Source: Akkermansia muciniphila (GTDB lineage: Bacteria > Verrucomicrobiota > Verrucomicrobiia > Verrucomicrobiales > Akkermansiaceae). From it: DNA of 64,000 nucleotides. The notes beneath the pieces were generated by a model that was not told where the DNA came from, did not search any database, and worked only from the letters and a program-made list of their open reading frames with translations. The translations under genes were made by a program, and so were the position numbers. Numbering within the stretch: the stretch's first letter is position 1; each line of letters begins with the position of its first letter. Positions 24,900 through 33,653 of the stretch are shown piece after piece. Location: the NCBI RefSeq assembly GCF_040616545.1, contig NZ_CP156688.1, positions 186,001 through 250,000 of the forward strand. The letters are read 5' to 3'.

Positions 24900-25883
24900 A
24901 TGAAATATCTTGCGCTATTTCTTATCTTTCTGTTTCAAACGGTGCAGGGGAAGGAACCGGCCCCATGGCGAATCGCCATCATCGGCGACACGCATGACTC
25001 CCCCGAGCGCATGGCGGGAAGCGAAGGGGTAGCCGTCAACTTCATCAAAACCCTGTACGGGGAAATCCTGAAACACCAAGTGGACATGGTCATCCAGGTG
25101 GGAGACATGGCGGACATTGAAGGAAGCGCCCCCGTCAACGGACTCGCCAAACGCAAGGAACTCAACAAGATGCTGGAGGAAAAAGGCATCCCATTCTATG
25201 CCGTGCGGGGCAATCATGAATCCATCCCCCTCCGCGCAAAACAATTCAGGGAACTCTTCCTGCCCACCCGCAAACAGGGAGCCAGGGGGCTGGCCACCAG
25301 AAAGCTGAACTACGGCATCCGCCATAAAAACGCCTCCCTGTACTTCATGGATGTTGACCTGACCCCGGACCAGATGGTGGACTTCAGCGCGTGGGTCAAA
25401 AAGAACAGGAGCAAGGCCAACACCGTGCCGCGCCATTGCCTGGTCTTCACCCACCGCACCCTGCAAACGCCCATGCAATTCCGGGAATGCCTGTGGGGCC
25501 GCTACAATGACAGCGCGGCGGAACACCAGAACGCCTTTTACCGCAACCTGCGGGAAGCGGGCGTCCGCTTCGTCGTCACCGGGCACCTGCATGCGCATGA
25601 CCTGTACATGATCACATCCCCGGACGGGAAAAACACCCTCACCTCCCTCATCTGCGCGCCTGCGGGCAACAAGGTGCTCCCTGCCCCGTTCCTTCTTCCC
25701 GCAAAATCACGGGTAAAAACCCTGCAATACCGCTCCGGCATCACGGCCTACTACATCCTGACCGTCTACCCGGACTCCATGACTCTGGACACCTACGCCG
25801 CCCCCAACAACGGCGTTACCGACGAAGGCCCCAAAAGCAGCGAATTCAAAAAACTGCACTCCTACGGGATTCCGATGAATTGA
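24900..25883 (+). CDS. Secreted calcineurin-like metallophosphoesterase
   Basis: The product has 327 residues. An N-terminal signal-like segment (KYLALFLIFLFQTVQG) suggests export. The phosphoesterase signature is complete: GDTHD, GDMAD, GNHE, THR and GHLHAHD, giving the usual two-metal site. The substrate (phosphomonoester, phosphodiester or nucleotide) cannot be told from sequence. The C-terminal 80 residues form beta-like sequence. The start at 24900 follows the inverted repeat. It is the last gene before the CRISPR array; no terminator is visible after it, so its transcript might run into the array leader. Confidence 0.88.
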   Translation: MKYLALFLIFLFQTVQGKEPAPWRIAIIGDTHDSPERMAGSEGVAVNFIKTLYGEILKHQVDMVIQVGDMADIEGSAPVNGLAKRKELNKMLEEKGIPFYAVRGNHESIPLRAKQFRELFLPTRKQGARGLATRKLNYGIRHKNASLYFMDVDLTPDQMVDFSAWVKKNRSKANTVPRHCLVFTHRTLQTPMQFRECLWGRYNDSAAEHQNAFYRNLREAGVRFVVTGHLHAHDLYMITSPDGKNTLTSLICAPAGNKVLPAPFLLPAKSRVKTLQYRSGITAYYILTVYPDSMTLDTYAAPNNGVTDEGPKSSEFKKLHSYGIPMN

Positions 25884-26192
25884 AAACCGGAATCTACGCG
25901 GCACCAACTCCAGACGGGAAAGGAAACTGGACTCCTTCAGCCATTCCGGATAAACTTGAACCTGACGCGGCCAGCAGGCAGATGAGGGCGAATGCTGCCT
26001 CCTTCCCCCTGCTTGCGCCAACCCCAAGCTCACAGAAAATTCCCGGGAGACCGGCGATCTGCATAAAGCCTTGGGTAACGTACATTGACATCATTGGAAT
26101 AAAAACTACGGACTTGAAAATAACAGCATGACAAACAGGTTGGCGCAAAACGGCAACTGTGCCGCTAACCATCAACTGTTAACTTCCAAGCC
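25884..26192 (+). promoter_or_regulatory. Leader-side region of the CRISPR array
   Basis: This 309-bp stretch adjoins the first, fully conserved repeat, so it should hold the array leader and promoter. The last 120 bp are AT-richer. A minus-strand frame at 25894-26175 encodes hydrophobic sequence (AAFALICLLAASGSSLSG) but has no recognisable family or start signal; it could be a decayed membrane-protein fragment. No cas gene is present. Confidence 0.45.
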
Positions 26193-26695
26193 GTCGCATC
26201 CCACACGGGGTGCGTGGATTGAAACTATTTAAGATGTTGATAATGAATGTTATGCCACAGTCGCATCCCACACGGGGTGCGTGGATTGAAACTCCAAAAA
26301 TCTCAGATAGGGCCCATTCGGGGACAGTCGCATCCCACACGGGGTGCGTGGATTGAAACCGGGCAGTAGAGCTTGGCAAGCTTATAGACGTTCCGTCGCA
26401 TCCCACACGGGGTGCGTGGATTGAAACTTCAACTTTTTTTCGCCATCCTCCATTGGCGCGAGTCGCATCCCACACGGGGTGCGTGGATTGAAACTGGGAG
26501 CCTGCGCATACGGCGCGTTGTGGGGCTGGTCGCATCCCACACGGGGTGCGTGGATTGAAACTCCTCCCCGGTGGAAGCCCACCAGGGGCCGCGCGTCGCA
26601 TCCCACACGGGATGCGTGGATTGAAACAAAAAGACAAGGAGCCGCTCATGGTCCTCTTGGGCGTCGCATCCCACACGGGATGCATAGATTGGAAT
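26193..26695 (+). CRISPR. CRISPR array with type I-C-like repeats (8 repeats, 7 spacers)
   Basis: The 33-bp repeats begin GTCGCATCCC and end GGATTGAAAC. They start at 26193, 26260, 26327, 26395, 26462, 26529, 26595 and 26663. Spacers are 33-35 nt. Repeats 1-6 are identical; repeat 7 has one G-to-A change; repeat 8 (26663-26695) has several changes and ends GATTGGAAT. The ATTGAAAC end is the typical crRNA 5' handle of class 1 systems, and the GTCGC...GTGGATTGAAAC form resembles type I-C repeats. Conserved repeats at left and decay at right place the leader left, with transcription rightward. No cas genes lie in this window. Confidence 0.96.
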
Positions 26696-26711
26696 GAACC
26701 GTCCGTCAATT

Positions 26712-28127
26712 TTATGGAAGAGATTTCCCGTCACATCCTGCATGAAATGCGCGGATATTCTTAATCCCATAATACATGGCGGCGCCACGGTTGACGTAGT
26801 CATCCGGGTTTTGGGACAGGTCCACCCAGAAGATGAAGGAGCACCAGGAGGAGGGGGGCTCCAGGGACGGAACAACGACTTCCTGAACGCCCGCCTTTTT
26901 CTGCTCCAGAATCAGGCGGACGCGCTTTTCATGCTGGCGGAACAGGAGCAGATGGTCGTGAAAGGTGGAAAGAACACACAGTCCGGATAGGACGAGAAAA
27001 ACGGCTGTAAAGATACGGGGCCGCGGCACGGCGCAGGGGATGCCGTACCAGGCGTGAAGGAGAGCCAGCACCCCGATGCCGAACAGCAGGGTGGCGGAGA
27101 ACATGGCATGGTCTGCCGGAACAACGGCAGCGGCAAAAGAGAGGGCCATGGCGTATGCCGTCAGGATGTATGCCGCAGCCGTTCCAATCTGAATTTTCCA
27201 TGGACGGATGGAGTTCCGGTCCCTGCGGAAGCATTTCCAGAGTATCCAGGCGGCAACCGCGCCCAGCAGCAGAGGGAGGGCCAGGTATTCATGCATCCGG
27301 AGCAGAAGCGCGGGAACGGCTTCCAGCCTATCCCACACGCCGGAGAGCGGTTCCGCGCAGCCGGGCGTGGCGGAGTTCATCCGGGCGGAAACGCCGGGAG
27401 CCAGCAGCATGCACAGGGAACCCGCCACCTGCGCCGCCAACCCCGCATAAGACCACAGCGGAAGTTTTCTTTTCCGGACCAGGCGGACGAAGACGAACAA
27501 GGCCCCCAGCAGGAGCCAGGTGCCCGGAATGTTGTTTTCATTGGTCATGCCCGCCAGGAAGCCCAGCGCCAGCACAGCGGACCACTTTTTCCAGCCGTCT
27601 TCCCCGCGTTCTCCTTTTATTCCGTTTTCCCCTTTTTCCAGCAGGCCGCGGTACAGGCACAAGAAGCCCAGCCAGAGAGCGGCAGCCCAGGAATAATTGG
27701 TGGCCCCGGAGAGCCAGTAAATGGTGACGCCGGGCCGGGCCGTACAGGTGAAGAGCAGGAGCAGAGCCAATCCGAAGAGCCGCACGTCCGGCCAGGAACG
27801 GGGGTCCACCCTGCGCCCGGCGGCCAGGTAAAACATCATCAGCGCAAGGCCGACCTGCACAAAGGGGTTGAGCAGAAGGAAGAGCCATTTGCCCGCCGTA
27901 GCCACGGCAAACGCCAGGTATTCCCCAATTCTGGGGTTCCAGGTCATGTAGGACGCCGCACAGCGTTCCCAGACCAGGCTGAAGGAGAAACGGTGCTCCA
28001 TGCCCGTCAGGGCATGATGGTACGTGTCAGAAGTAAAGGGACTCCACCAACTGACCAAAGCCACATACGAAAGGGCGGCGGCAACCAGCGCCCAAAACCA
28101 CACCGTGGACGTACGGGGGGAGGGCAT
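26712..28127 (-). CDS. DUF6056-type multi-span membrane protein
   Basis: The product (471 residues) has about 10-12 hydrophobic segments and the layout of integral-membrane glycosyltransferase-like or polymerase-like proteins. TYHHALTGMEHRFSF near the N-terminus, YWLSGATNYSWAAALWLG and GFLAGMTNENNIPGTW in the middle (the TNEN motif is typical of DUF6056 proteins) support the family call. The function is unknown; cell-surface polysaccharide work is likely from similarity of layout. It starts at 28127, overlapping the ftsZ stop as TAATG, so it is translationally coupled to ftsZ. The last about 17 residues are encoded across the decayed ninth CRISPR repeat, so the C-terminus may be altered. Confidence 0.75.
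   Translation of the reverse strand: MPSPRTSTVWFWALVAAALSYVALVSWWSPFTSDTYHHALTGMEHRFSFSLVWERCAASYMTWNPRIGEYLAFAVATAGKWLFLLLNPFVQVGLALMMFYLAAGRRVDPRSWPDVRLFGLALLLLFTCTARPGVTIYWLSGATNYSWAAALWLGFLCLYRGLLEKGENGIKGERGEDGWKKWSAVLALGFLAGMTNENNIPGTWLLLGALFVFVRLVRKRKLPLWSYAGLAAQVAGSLCMLLAPGVSARMNSATPGCAEPLSGVWDRLEAVPALLLRMHEYLALPLLLGAVAAWILWKCFRRDRNSIRPWKIQIGTAAAYILTAYAMALSFAAAVVPADHAMFSATLLFGIGVLALLHAWYGIPCAVPRPRIFTAVFLVLSGLCVLSTFHDHLLLFRQHEKRVRLILEQKKAGVQEVVVPSLEPPSSWCSFIFWVDLSQNPDDYVNRGAAMYYGIKNIRAFHAGCDGKSLP
26730..26762 (+). repeat. Ninth, highly decayed CRISPR repeat
   Basis: GTCACATCCTGCATGAAATG (26730-26749) and the bases after it match repeat 7 at 20 of the first 27 positions, and all seven differences are transitions. 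It begins 34 nt after repeat 8, exactly one spacer length. It overlaps the coding end of the convergent DUF6056 gene. Confidence 0.55.
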
Positions 28128-29587
28128 TAGCTCGGCTCCGGTTTCTTTTTCCGCAGCGCCGGAGGCAGGTCCAGGTCTTCCCCGTCCAGAATGAGGGGGC
28201 GCACCCGCGCAAACAGTCCGTGTCCCGCGCGTTCTTCCTCTCCTTCGTCCGGAGGAGTGCCTTCTTCCAGCGCCTTGATGTCCGGAACAGGGAGCAGTTC
28301 TTCTTCCGGCTCTTCATCCGCTCCGGATGCTCCTGCAACAGGAGCAGATTCCGAGGGCGTTTCCTCCGCGTCCGGCACGGTCGGCACAGGCCGGACGGGC
28401 ACCAGCTCTTCTTCCAGTTCACGGTCATCCCTCCTGACGACGGGGGAAACGGGAGGTTCCGGCTCCGGACGCCATTCCGGTTCAGGGGCGGCGGCAGGAG
28501 CAACAGGTTGAATGAGGGTTTTCCCCGCTCCGATAAAAGGTTCTTCTTCCGGTACAAGCACCGCCGGAGCCACTGGTTCCTGACGGGGAACGGGAGCAGG
28601 CGCGGGAGAAGCCGCCGGTTCCTCTGCGGGCACCACGCCCAGCACGGTCAGGGACAGGCGGTCTTCCGGCTGTTCAGCCACGGAGGCGCCGATATGGAGG
28701 CGCACTCCATTCCCCAGGATTTCCGCCACTCCGCCCGCCAGGGCTTCCAGGCGATGCAGGGTCAGGGAACTGCCGCCGCGCACCAGCACCAGAACGTCAT
28801 CCACTTCCCCCAGACGTTTTTCCAGGAAAAGGGGAGAGTGCCGGACCTGGTCCAGCATGTCCGCCGTGGAAACGTCCGCGGACGCTTCCCCTACGCCGAA
28901 GGAGCAAATTCCCTTCCCCGTTCCGGCTACGCGGAGCAGGTCATCCAGGCCCACGCGGAGCAGGCTTCCGGAAGAGTTCAGCAGGGACGGCACGATGAGC
29001 ACGGCGCGGGCTATGAGGGCATTGACCACGGAAAAGGCTTCCAGCACTCCCTTGTCAGGGTCAATGAGGCTTTCCATGGCGTCATTGTCAAATCGCAGGA
29101 CCATGTCGGAATACAGAGCCAGCCGGGACAGGGCTTCATCCGCCTGGGCGGCGCGCCTGTCTCCTTCAAACCGGAAGGGGCGGATGACGACGCTGACGAC
29201 GTAGGAGCCCTGCTCCTTGGCCAGCCGCGCCACTTCCGGCGCCACGCCGGACCCCGTTCCGCCTCCCAGCCCGGCGGCAAGGACGGTCAGCGCGCTGCCT
29301 TCCAGCGCGCGGAGGATGGAGGATTCACTTTCACAGGCAGCCTGCGCCCCCACGGAGGCATCCCCGCCGGAACCCAGCCCACGGGTCAGCCTGGCCCCCA
29401 GATGGACCTTGCACGGAACGGAGGAGGCGTTCAGCAGGCGGGCGTCCAGGTTCATGGCGCACACGGAAGCCTCCTGCGGGGCCAGTAGCAGCGCTTCTTC
29501 CATCACCTTGGTTCCTGCGGAGCCGATGCCGCACAGGCAGATTTTTCCGGATAGTCCGGACGGGGCCTGGGGAGAAAAGTCCAGCAT
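28127..29587 (-). CDS. ftsZ: Divergent cell-division GTPase FtsZ
   Basis: FtsZ forms the division ring and recruits the divisome at the membrane through FtsA. The product (486 residues) keeps the tubulin signature GLGGGTGSG, NLDARLL in place of the usual NTDA, and TRGLGSGGDASVGAQAA. The T7 catalytic loop, normally NVDFADV, reads RVGLDDL: Asn and the first Asp are lost, the last Asp is kept. A long Pro/Glu-rich linker (about 340-460) follows. The tail DGEDLDLPPALRKKK matches the conserved C-terminal peptide that binds FtsA. It lies 26 bp after ftsA and overlaps the DUF6056 gene. The frame is intact, so this is a divergent gene, not a wreck. Confidence 0.9.
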   Translation of the reverse strand: MLDFSPQAPSGLSGKICLCGIGSAGTKVMEEALLLAPQEASVCAMNLDARLLNASSVPCKVHLGARLTRGLGSGGDASVGAQAACESESSILRALEGSALTVLAAGLGGGTGSGVAPEVARLAKEQGSYVVSVVIRPFRFEGDRRAAQADEALSRLALYSDMVLRFDNDAMESLIDPDKGVLEAFSVVNALIARAVLIVPSLLNSSGSLLRVGLDDLLRVAGTGKGICSFGVGEASADVSTADMLDQVRHSPLFLEKRLGEVDDVLVLVRGGSSLTLHRLEALAGGVAEILGNGVRLHIGASVAEQPEDRLSLTVLGVVPAEEPAASPAPAPVPRQEPVAPAVLVPEEEPFIGAGKTLIQPVAPAAAPEPEWRPEPEPPVSPVVRRDDRELEEELVPVRPVPTVPDAEETPSESAPVAGASGADEEPEEELLPVPDIKALEEGTPPDEGEEERAGHGLFARVRPLILDGEDLDLPPALRKKKPEPS

Positions 29588-29613
29588 GGTTTTTTGATTG
29601 GGATGGAGATTGA

Positions 29614-30825
29614 TCAGGAATTCTTCCTGCCGAAGAGGCCCAGCACGCGCCCCAGCCAGCTCCGCTGCTGCGGCAGTTCGGCATCTAGAATCTGGGCATA
29701 CCGTATCAGGCCTATGGCCGTGCAGTAGCGCGGGTCATCCAGGTAGGAAGGCGCGCCGTTTTTGACCAGCGTGGGGCGGCTGATCGCCACGCCGAATACG
29801 TGGGAGGCCAGTTCCCCCACGCCGCGCATCAGGCTGGCGCCCCCGCACAGGTAAACGCCGTGGCAGCGGTTGCCCTTGAAAGTGTCCTTGGGCAGGGAGG
29901 ATTTAACCAGGTTAAAGATTTCCAGCAGGCGGGAGCGGATGATTTCATTCAGCACGTTGCGCTCAATGGCGGCGTCCTTCATGTTCCCTTCCCCGCGCAC
30001 GCGCACCATTTCATTGGTCTTTCCGGAAAAGCTGTTGGCGTCCCCCTCCGTCTTTTTGAGCAGTTCCGCCTGCGCCAGCGGTATGCCGGTCATCAGCGTG
30101 ATGTCATTGGAAATATGGTCGCCGCCCAGGGGCACGCAGCCGGAGGCCACCAGCTGGCCGTCCAGGTAAAGGACGTAGTCCGTAGTGCCTGCCCCCATGT
30201 CAATGAGGAGGGCGCCCGCCTGCTTGACCTGCCTGTTGAGCACGAACTGGGCCGTGGCGATGGGGGCGAAGACCACATCCGCAATATCCAGGGGCACTTC
30301 CCGCACGCAGCGGAAGGAGTTGGTGATGCGGGATTTGATGCCGTGGATGATGTGGCAGTCTATGTCCAGCGTCCTGCCGGTCAGCCCGGCGGGGTTGGTC
30401 AGGTTTTCCTGCCCGTCCACGGAGAAGAGGCCCGGCACGCGGTGCAGGACGAATTGTTCCGGCCCCAGGGCGATGTCACGGGCGATTTCCGTCACCTCGT
30501 CCATGTGCTCCTGGGAGATGATGCTTTCATCCGGAGGCAGGCGGAAGGTGCCGCGGTTGTTCTGCCCCACAATGTGGGCCCCGGTCACGGACAGGTAGAC
30601 GGTCATGATGTCCACGTCCGCATGGTCCTGGGCCATGTTCCAGGCATCATAAATGCACTGGATGACCTTGGAGGTGTCTTCAATCTCGCCGCGGACCACT
30701 CCCTCGCTAGGAACTTCACCCACGCCGATGATCGTCACGGTCGCATCAGGCTTTACTTCGCCCACGACCATGCAAGTCTTGCTTGTCCCTATCTCAAGCC
30801 CTACGTGAATTTTTGTCTTAGCCAT
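29614..30825 (-). CDS. ftsA: Cell-division protein FtsA
   Basis: FtsA is the actin-like protein that tethers FtsZ to the membrane. The product (403 residues) starts MAKTKIHVGLEIGTSKTCMV, with the phosphate-1 motif. The SHS2 insert follows (GAHIVGQNNRGTFRL). Phosphate-2 is LLIDMGAGTTDYVLY, and the adenosine motif is GVYLCGGASLMRGVGEL. The last residues SWLGRVLGLFGRKN form the expected amphipathic membrane helix. I chose the ATG at 30825; another in-frame ATG lies three codons upstream. ftsQ, often next to ftsA, is not here; an NlpC/P60 lipoprotein gene is upstream. Confidence 0.95.
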   Translation of the reverse strand: MAKTKIHVGLEIGTSKTCMVVGEVKPDATVTIIGVGEVPSEGVVRGEIEDTSKVIQCIYDAWNMAQDHADVDIMTVYLSVTGAHIVGQNNRGTFRLPPDESIISQEHMDEVTEIARDIALGPEQFVLHRVPGLFSVDGQENLTNPAGLTGRTLDIDCHIIHGIKSRITNSFRCVREVPLDIADVVFAPIATAQFVLNRQVKQAGALLIDMGAGTTDYVLYLDGQLVASGCVPLGGDHISNDITLMTGIPLAQAELLKKTEGDANSFSGKTNEMVRVRGEGNMKDAAIERNVLNEIIRSRLLEIFNLVKSSLPKDTFKGNRCHGVYLCGGASLMRGVGELASHVFGVAISRPTLVKNGAPSYLDDPRYCTAIGLIRYAQILDAELPQQRSWLGRVLGLFGRKNS

Positions 30826-30940
30826 GAAAGTCAAGGAACTATCAACGTCCTGGCACCTGATAGCACATTACTTTCCATTGTTCAAGAAAGCCTGCGCGAA
30901 CATACGCAAAAAACGCGGTTTTCCGTTGCGCAGGCCCGGA

Positions 30941-31486
30941 TCAGAGACCCGTGGGGTGGCGCACCAGGAAGTTCCGGGCATTGCGGCCGTCCACCCTCCA
31001 GCGGGGGCCTTCGCCGCGGCGGCCGCTTCCGGTGGTGTCAAACCGGAGGCCGCAGATGACCATGAAGACATGCCCGTTCTTGGCATAGACGGAGATCCAG
31101 TCCCCGGCGCCTTTCTGCCCGTAGTTCAGGAACAGCTTGGAGTGGCGGGTAGAGGTGAGCAGCCCTGCTTCCTTCAACACAAAGGAGGTGCTGCCGGAGC
31201 AGTCATAGTGGGAATCATAGTGCTTCCTGTGGCCGCCGCCCAGGCGGTAGGGCTTGTTGACCAGGGAATTGGCGGCCGCAATGGCGCGCTTTACCTGTGC
31301 CGGGGCATTCCTGGGGGGAATGGCTTTCCCGTTGTGCAGCACGGCCGTTTTTCCCGGCACAAAGTGGTAGGCGGGGAGCCGGGCCGGGGCTTCGACTTGC
31401 TGGGAGGTGGAGGAACAGGAGGAGAGAAGAAGGCCGGCCAAAAGGGCACCGGCCACGGAGAGAGTTTTGTGGACCGCAAATGTCAT
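30941..31486 (-). CDS. NlpC/P60-family lipoprotein (putative peptidoglycan endopeptidase)
   Basis: The product has 181 residues. A lipoprotein signal ends in LLAGLLLSSC. The cysteine-peptidase core shows AIAAANSLVNKPYRLGGGH, the catalytic Cys in HYDCSGSTSF, and the His in KNGHVFMVI. Such enzymes cut peptide stems in peptidoglycan in the periplasm, so a role in septal wall splitting next to ftsA-ftsZ is attractive. The third polar catalytic residue is not obvious. The ATG at 31486 is chosen for the signal peptide; a TATAAT box ends 4 nt upstream, so the transcript may start at or next to the start codon. Confidence 0.88.
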   Translation of the reverse strand: MTFAVHKTLSVAGALLAGLLLSSCSSTSQQVEAPARLPAYHFVPGKTAVLHNGKAIPPRNAPAQVKRAIAAANSLVNKPYRLGGGHRKHYDSHYDCSGSTSFVLKEAGLLTSTRHSKLFLNYGQKGAGDWISVYAKNGHVFMVICGLRFDTTGSGRRGEGPRWRVDGRNARNFLVRHPTGL

Positions 31487-31583
31487 AAGAATTATAAACT
31501 GCGGAATTCCGGCCCCCTTGGCAAGAAAATAAATTTCCCCCGTCCACATTACATGGTAGACGGGGGAAAGAAATCAACAACAT

Positions 31584-33524
31584 TTAGCCGTTGGAACGGG
31601 CGCGGGCATCCTTCTCAACAGCAGCCCACAGGGAGTCCAGGGAAGCCTGGACGGACGGCAGGGCTTCCTTCACGGGAACGCCCGGTTTCCCGTGGCCAAA
31701 GAGGTAGTATTTGATCTTGGGTTCCGTTCCGGAGGGGCGCACCGCAAAGCTGCGCCCGTCCGCCAGGTCCACAAAGATCATCTTTTCCGCGGGGATGGGG
31801 TCGCCTTCCGCATCCACCATGTCTCCCCTGGAGAAGTCCCGGATGCCGCTGACGGCCACGCCGTCCACTTCCGTGGGAGGGTTGGAGGAGTAGGAGGCGG
31901 ACAGGGCGGCGATTTTTGCCGCGCCGTCCGCGCCTTCCATGACCAGGGACTTGCCCATTTCCAGATACACGCCGAACTTTTCAAAGAGTTCATGCAGCAG
32001 TTCCAGCAGGCTCTTGCCGACGCTTTCCGCGTAGGCCGCCAGTTCCGCAAAGATGATGGCGGCGGAGTTGGCATCCTTGTCGCGCACGAAGTCCTGGGCC
32101 AGGTAGCCGTAGCTTTCCTCCCCGCCGAAGACGAAGTAACGGCTGTATTCCAGCCGCAGGGCGCGCGTCTGCGCTTCACTCATCTTCCGGTAGTCTTTCC
32201 GTTTTTCCGCCGGAATGGCCTCTTCATATTTACCCAGCTTCTGGGCGATGTACTTGAAGCCCGTGAGCACGTTGACCACTTCATAGCCGAAGTGGTGGCC
32301 GATGGCGTCCTGAAGGCCCGTCGTCACAAAGGTTTTCACCATTACGGCGCGGGAACGGTTGGAATCATTAATGATGCCCAGGTCAGACATGCTCATGCAG
32401 CGGTACCATGCCAGCAGGGAGCCGATCTGGTTACCGGTCAGCAGGTGCATTTTTCCGTCTTCCCCGCGCACGGCCACGCCCATGCGGTCCGCGTCCGGGT
32501 CCGTGGCAATGACGATGTCCGCGCCGGAGGCGTCCGCCTGTTCAATGGCAAGCGCCAGGGCTGGCGGATTTTCCGGGTTGGGGGAGGCCACCGTCGGGAA
32601 GCGGCCGTCCTGCACGTCCTGCGCCGCCACGGTCTGCACGTTGCAGCCCAGTTCCTTCAGCAGGGGCACGATGATGTGGCCACCCGTGCCGTGCAGGTTG
32701 GAGTAAACGATTTTGGCCCCGCCCTTGCTGAAGAGTTCCGGACGGAGCAGCACGCTTTTCAGGCGGTCCATGTACACGCGGTCAAAGGAGGCGCCCAGCA
32801 CATGGAGGGAGCCGCGCTGGTTTTCCGGCAGCGGTTCATATTCTTCAGAGGTCAGGGAGTTCACTTCCGCAATCACGGCCTTGTCATGGGGAGGCACAAG
32901 CTGGGCGCCGTCGCTGAAATAGGCCTTGAAGCCGTTGTCATGGGAGGGGTTGTGGCTGGCGGTAAGCACCACGCCGGAATCCGCGTTCAGCTCACGGATG
33001 GCAAAGGAAACTTCCGGGGTGGCCCGGGGACTGTCAAACAGATAGATGTCACAGCCCAGGTCCGTGCCGATTTTGGCGCAGAATTCCGCAAAGTCCCGGG
33101 AGAAGTGGCGGGTGTCATGGCCGATGACCAGACGGGGCTTCCTGCCCGGGTCCGTGGCTTCCACATGCTTTTTCACGTAAATGATCAGGCCGCGCATGGC
33201 GCGCCCCACATTGAAATAGTTCATGCAGGCGGTGCCCACGCAGGGGTATTCCGGGCGGCCGTTCACGCCGCCGTTCCCTTCCTCCGCCTTCGTCACGATA
33301 TTGCCGATGGTGCGGCCCCGCAGCCCTCCCGTGCCGAAAGCCAGGGTTTTGTAAAAACGGTCATTCAGTTCCTCCCAGTCCCCGGCGGAAGCCAGTTCTT
33401 CTACGGCCTCCCGCGCAATGGGGGATTTGGTTCCGGCCAGAAGAAGGCGGATATTGGTCAGGGAAGACTCCAAAAGCTTCCCCTCTTTAACGGCATTCGT
33501 CAGGGATTCATCCAGTGTATTCAT
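31584..33524 (-). CDS. Phosphohexomutase (phosphoglucomutase/phosphomannomutase)
   Basis: It interconverts hexose 1- and 6-phosphates for sugar-nucleotide supply. The product (646 residues) has all four alpha-D-phosphohexomutase signatures: the phospho-Ser loop TASHNPSHDNG (Ser near 190), the metal loop TDPDADRMG, the sugar loop FGGEESYGY and the phosphate loop RPSGTEPKIKYY. Its length and the N-terminal segment AFGTGGLRGR fit the larger phospho-sugar mutase (PGM2-like) branch. The start at 33524 is chosen by fit to that branch; ATGs at 33542, 33545 and 33608 are alternatives. The NlpC gene follows at 97 bp. Confidence 0.93.
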   Translation of the reverse strand: MNTLDESLTNAVKEGKLLESSLTNIRLLLAGTKSPIAREAVEELASAGDWEELNDRFYKTLAFGTGGLRGRTIGNIVTKAEEGNGGVNGRPEYPCVGTACMNYFNVGRAMRGLIIYVKKHVEATDPGRKPRLVIGHDTRHFSRDFAEFCAKIGTDLGCDIYLFDSPRATPEVSFAIRELNADSGVVLTASHNPSHDNGFKAYFSDGAQLVPPHDKAVIAEVNSLTSEEYEPLPENQRGSLHVLGASFDRVYMDRLKSVLLRPELFSKGGAKIVYSNLHGTGGHIIVPLLKELGCNVQTVAAQDVQDGRFPTVASPNPENPPALALAIEQADASGADIVIATDPDADRMGVAVRGEDGKMHLLTGNQIGSLLAWYRCMSMSDLGIINDSNRSRAVMVKTFVTTGLQDAIGHHFGYEVVNVLTGFKYIAQKLGKYEEAIPAEKRKDYRKMSEAQTRALRLEYSRYFVFGGEESYGYLAQDFVRDKDANSAAIIFAELAAYAESVGKSLLELLHELFEKFGVYLEMGKSLVMEGADGAAKIAALSASYSSNPPTEVDGVAVSGIRDFSRGDMVDAEGDPIPAEKMIFVDLADGRSFAVRPSGTEPKIKYYLFGHGKPGVPVKEALPSVQASLDSLWAAVEKDARARSNG

Positions 33525-33653
33525 GCTGGCGGAATAGTACATCATGGCTCTTGTTTGACAATAGCTCTTTCCATCATGGCCTGAGAAAAAACCGCCATAG
33601 GAGCCCAAATCCGGATACAGGAAAAAGTCTTCCGCGCGCTGCCTCCCCCCTGT

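Noticed and set aside
25894-26175. Minus-strand hydrophobic frame next to the CRISPR array
   Set aside because: Could be a decayed membrane protein but there is no family match, start signal or length support.
31692-33584. Long open frame on the plus strand opposite the phosphohexomutase
   Set aside because: Antisense shadow of a clear enzyme gene; His/Gly-rich composition and no family motif.
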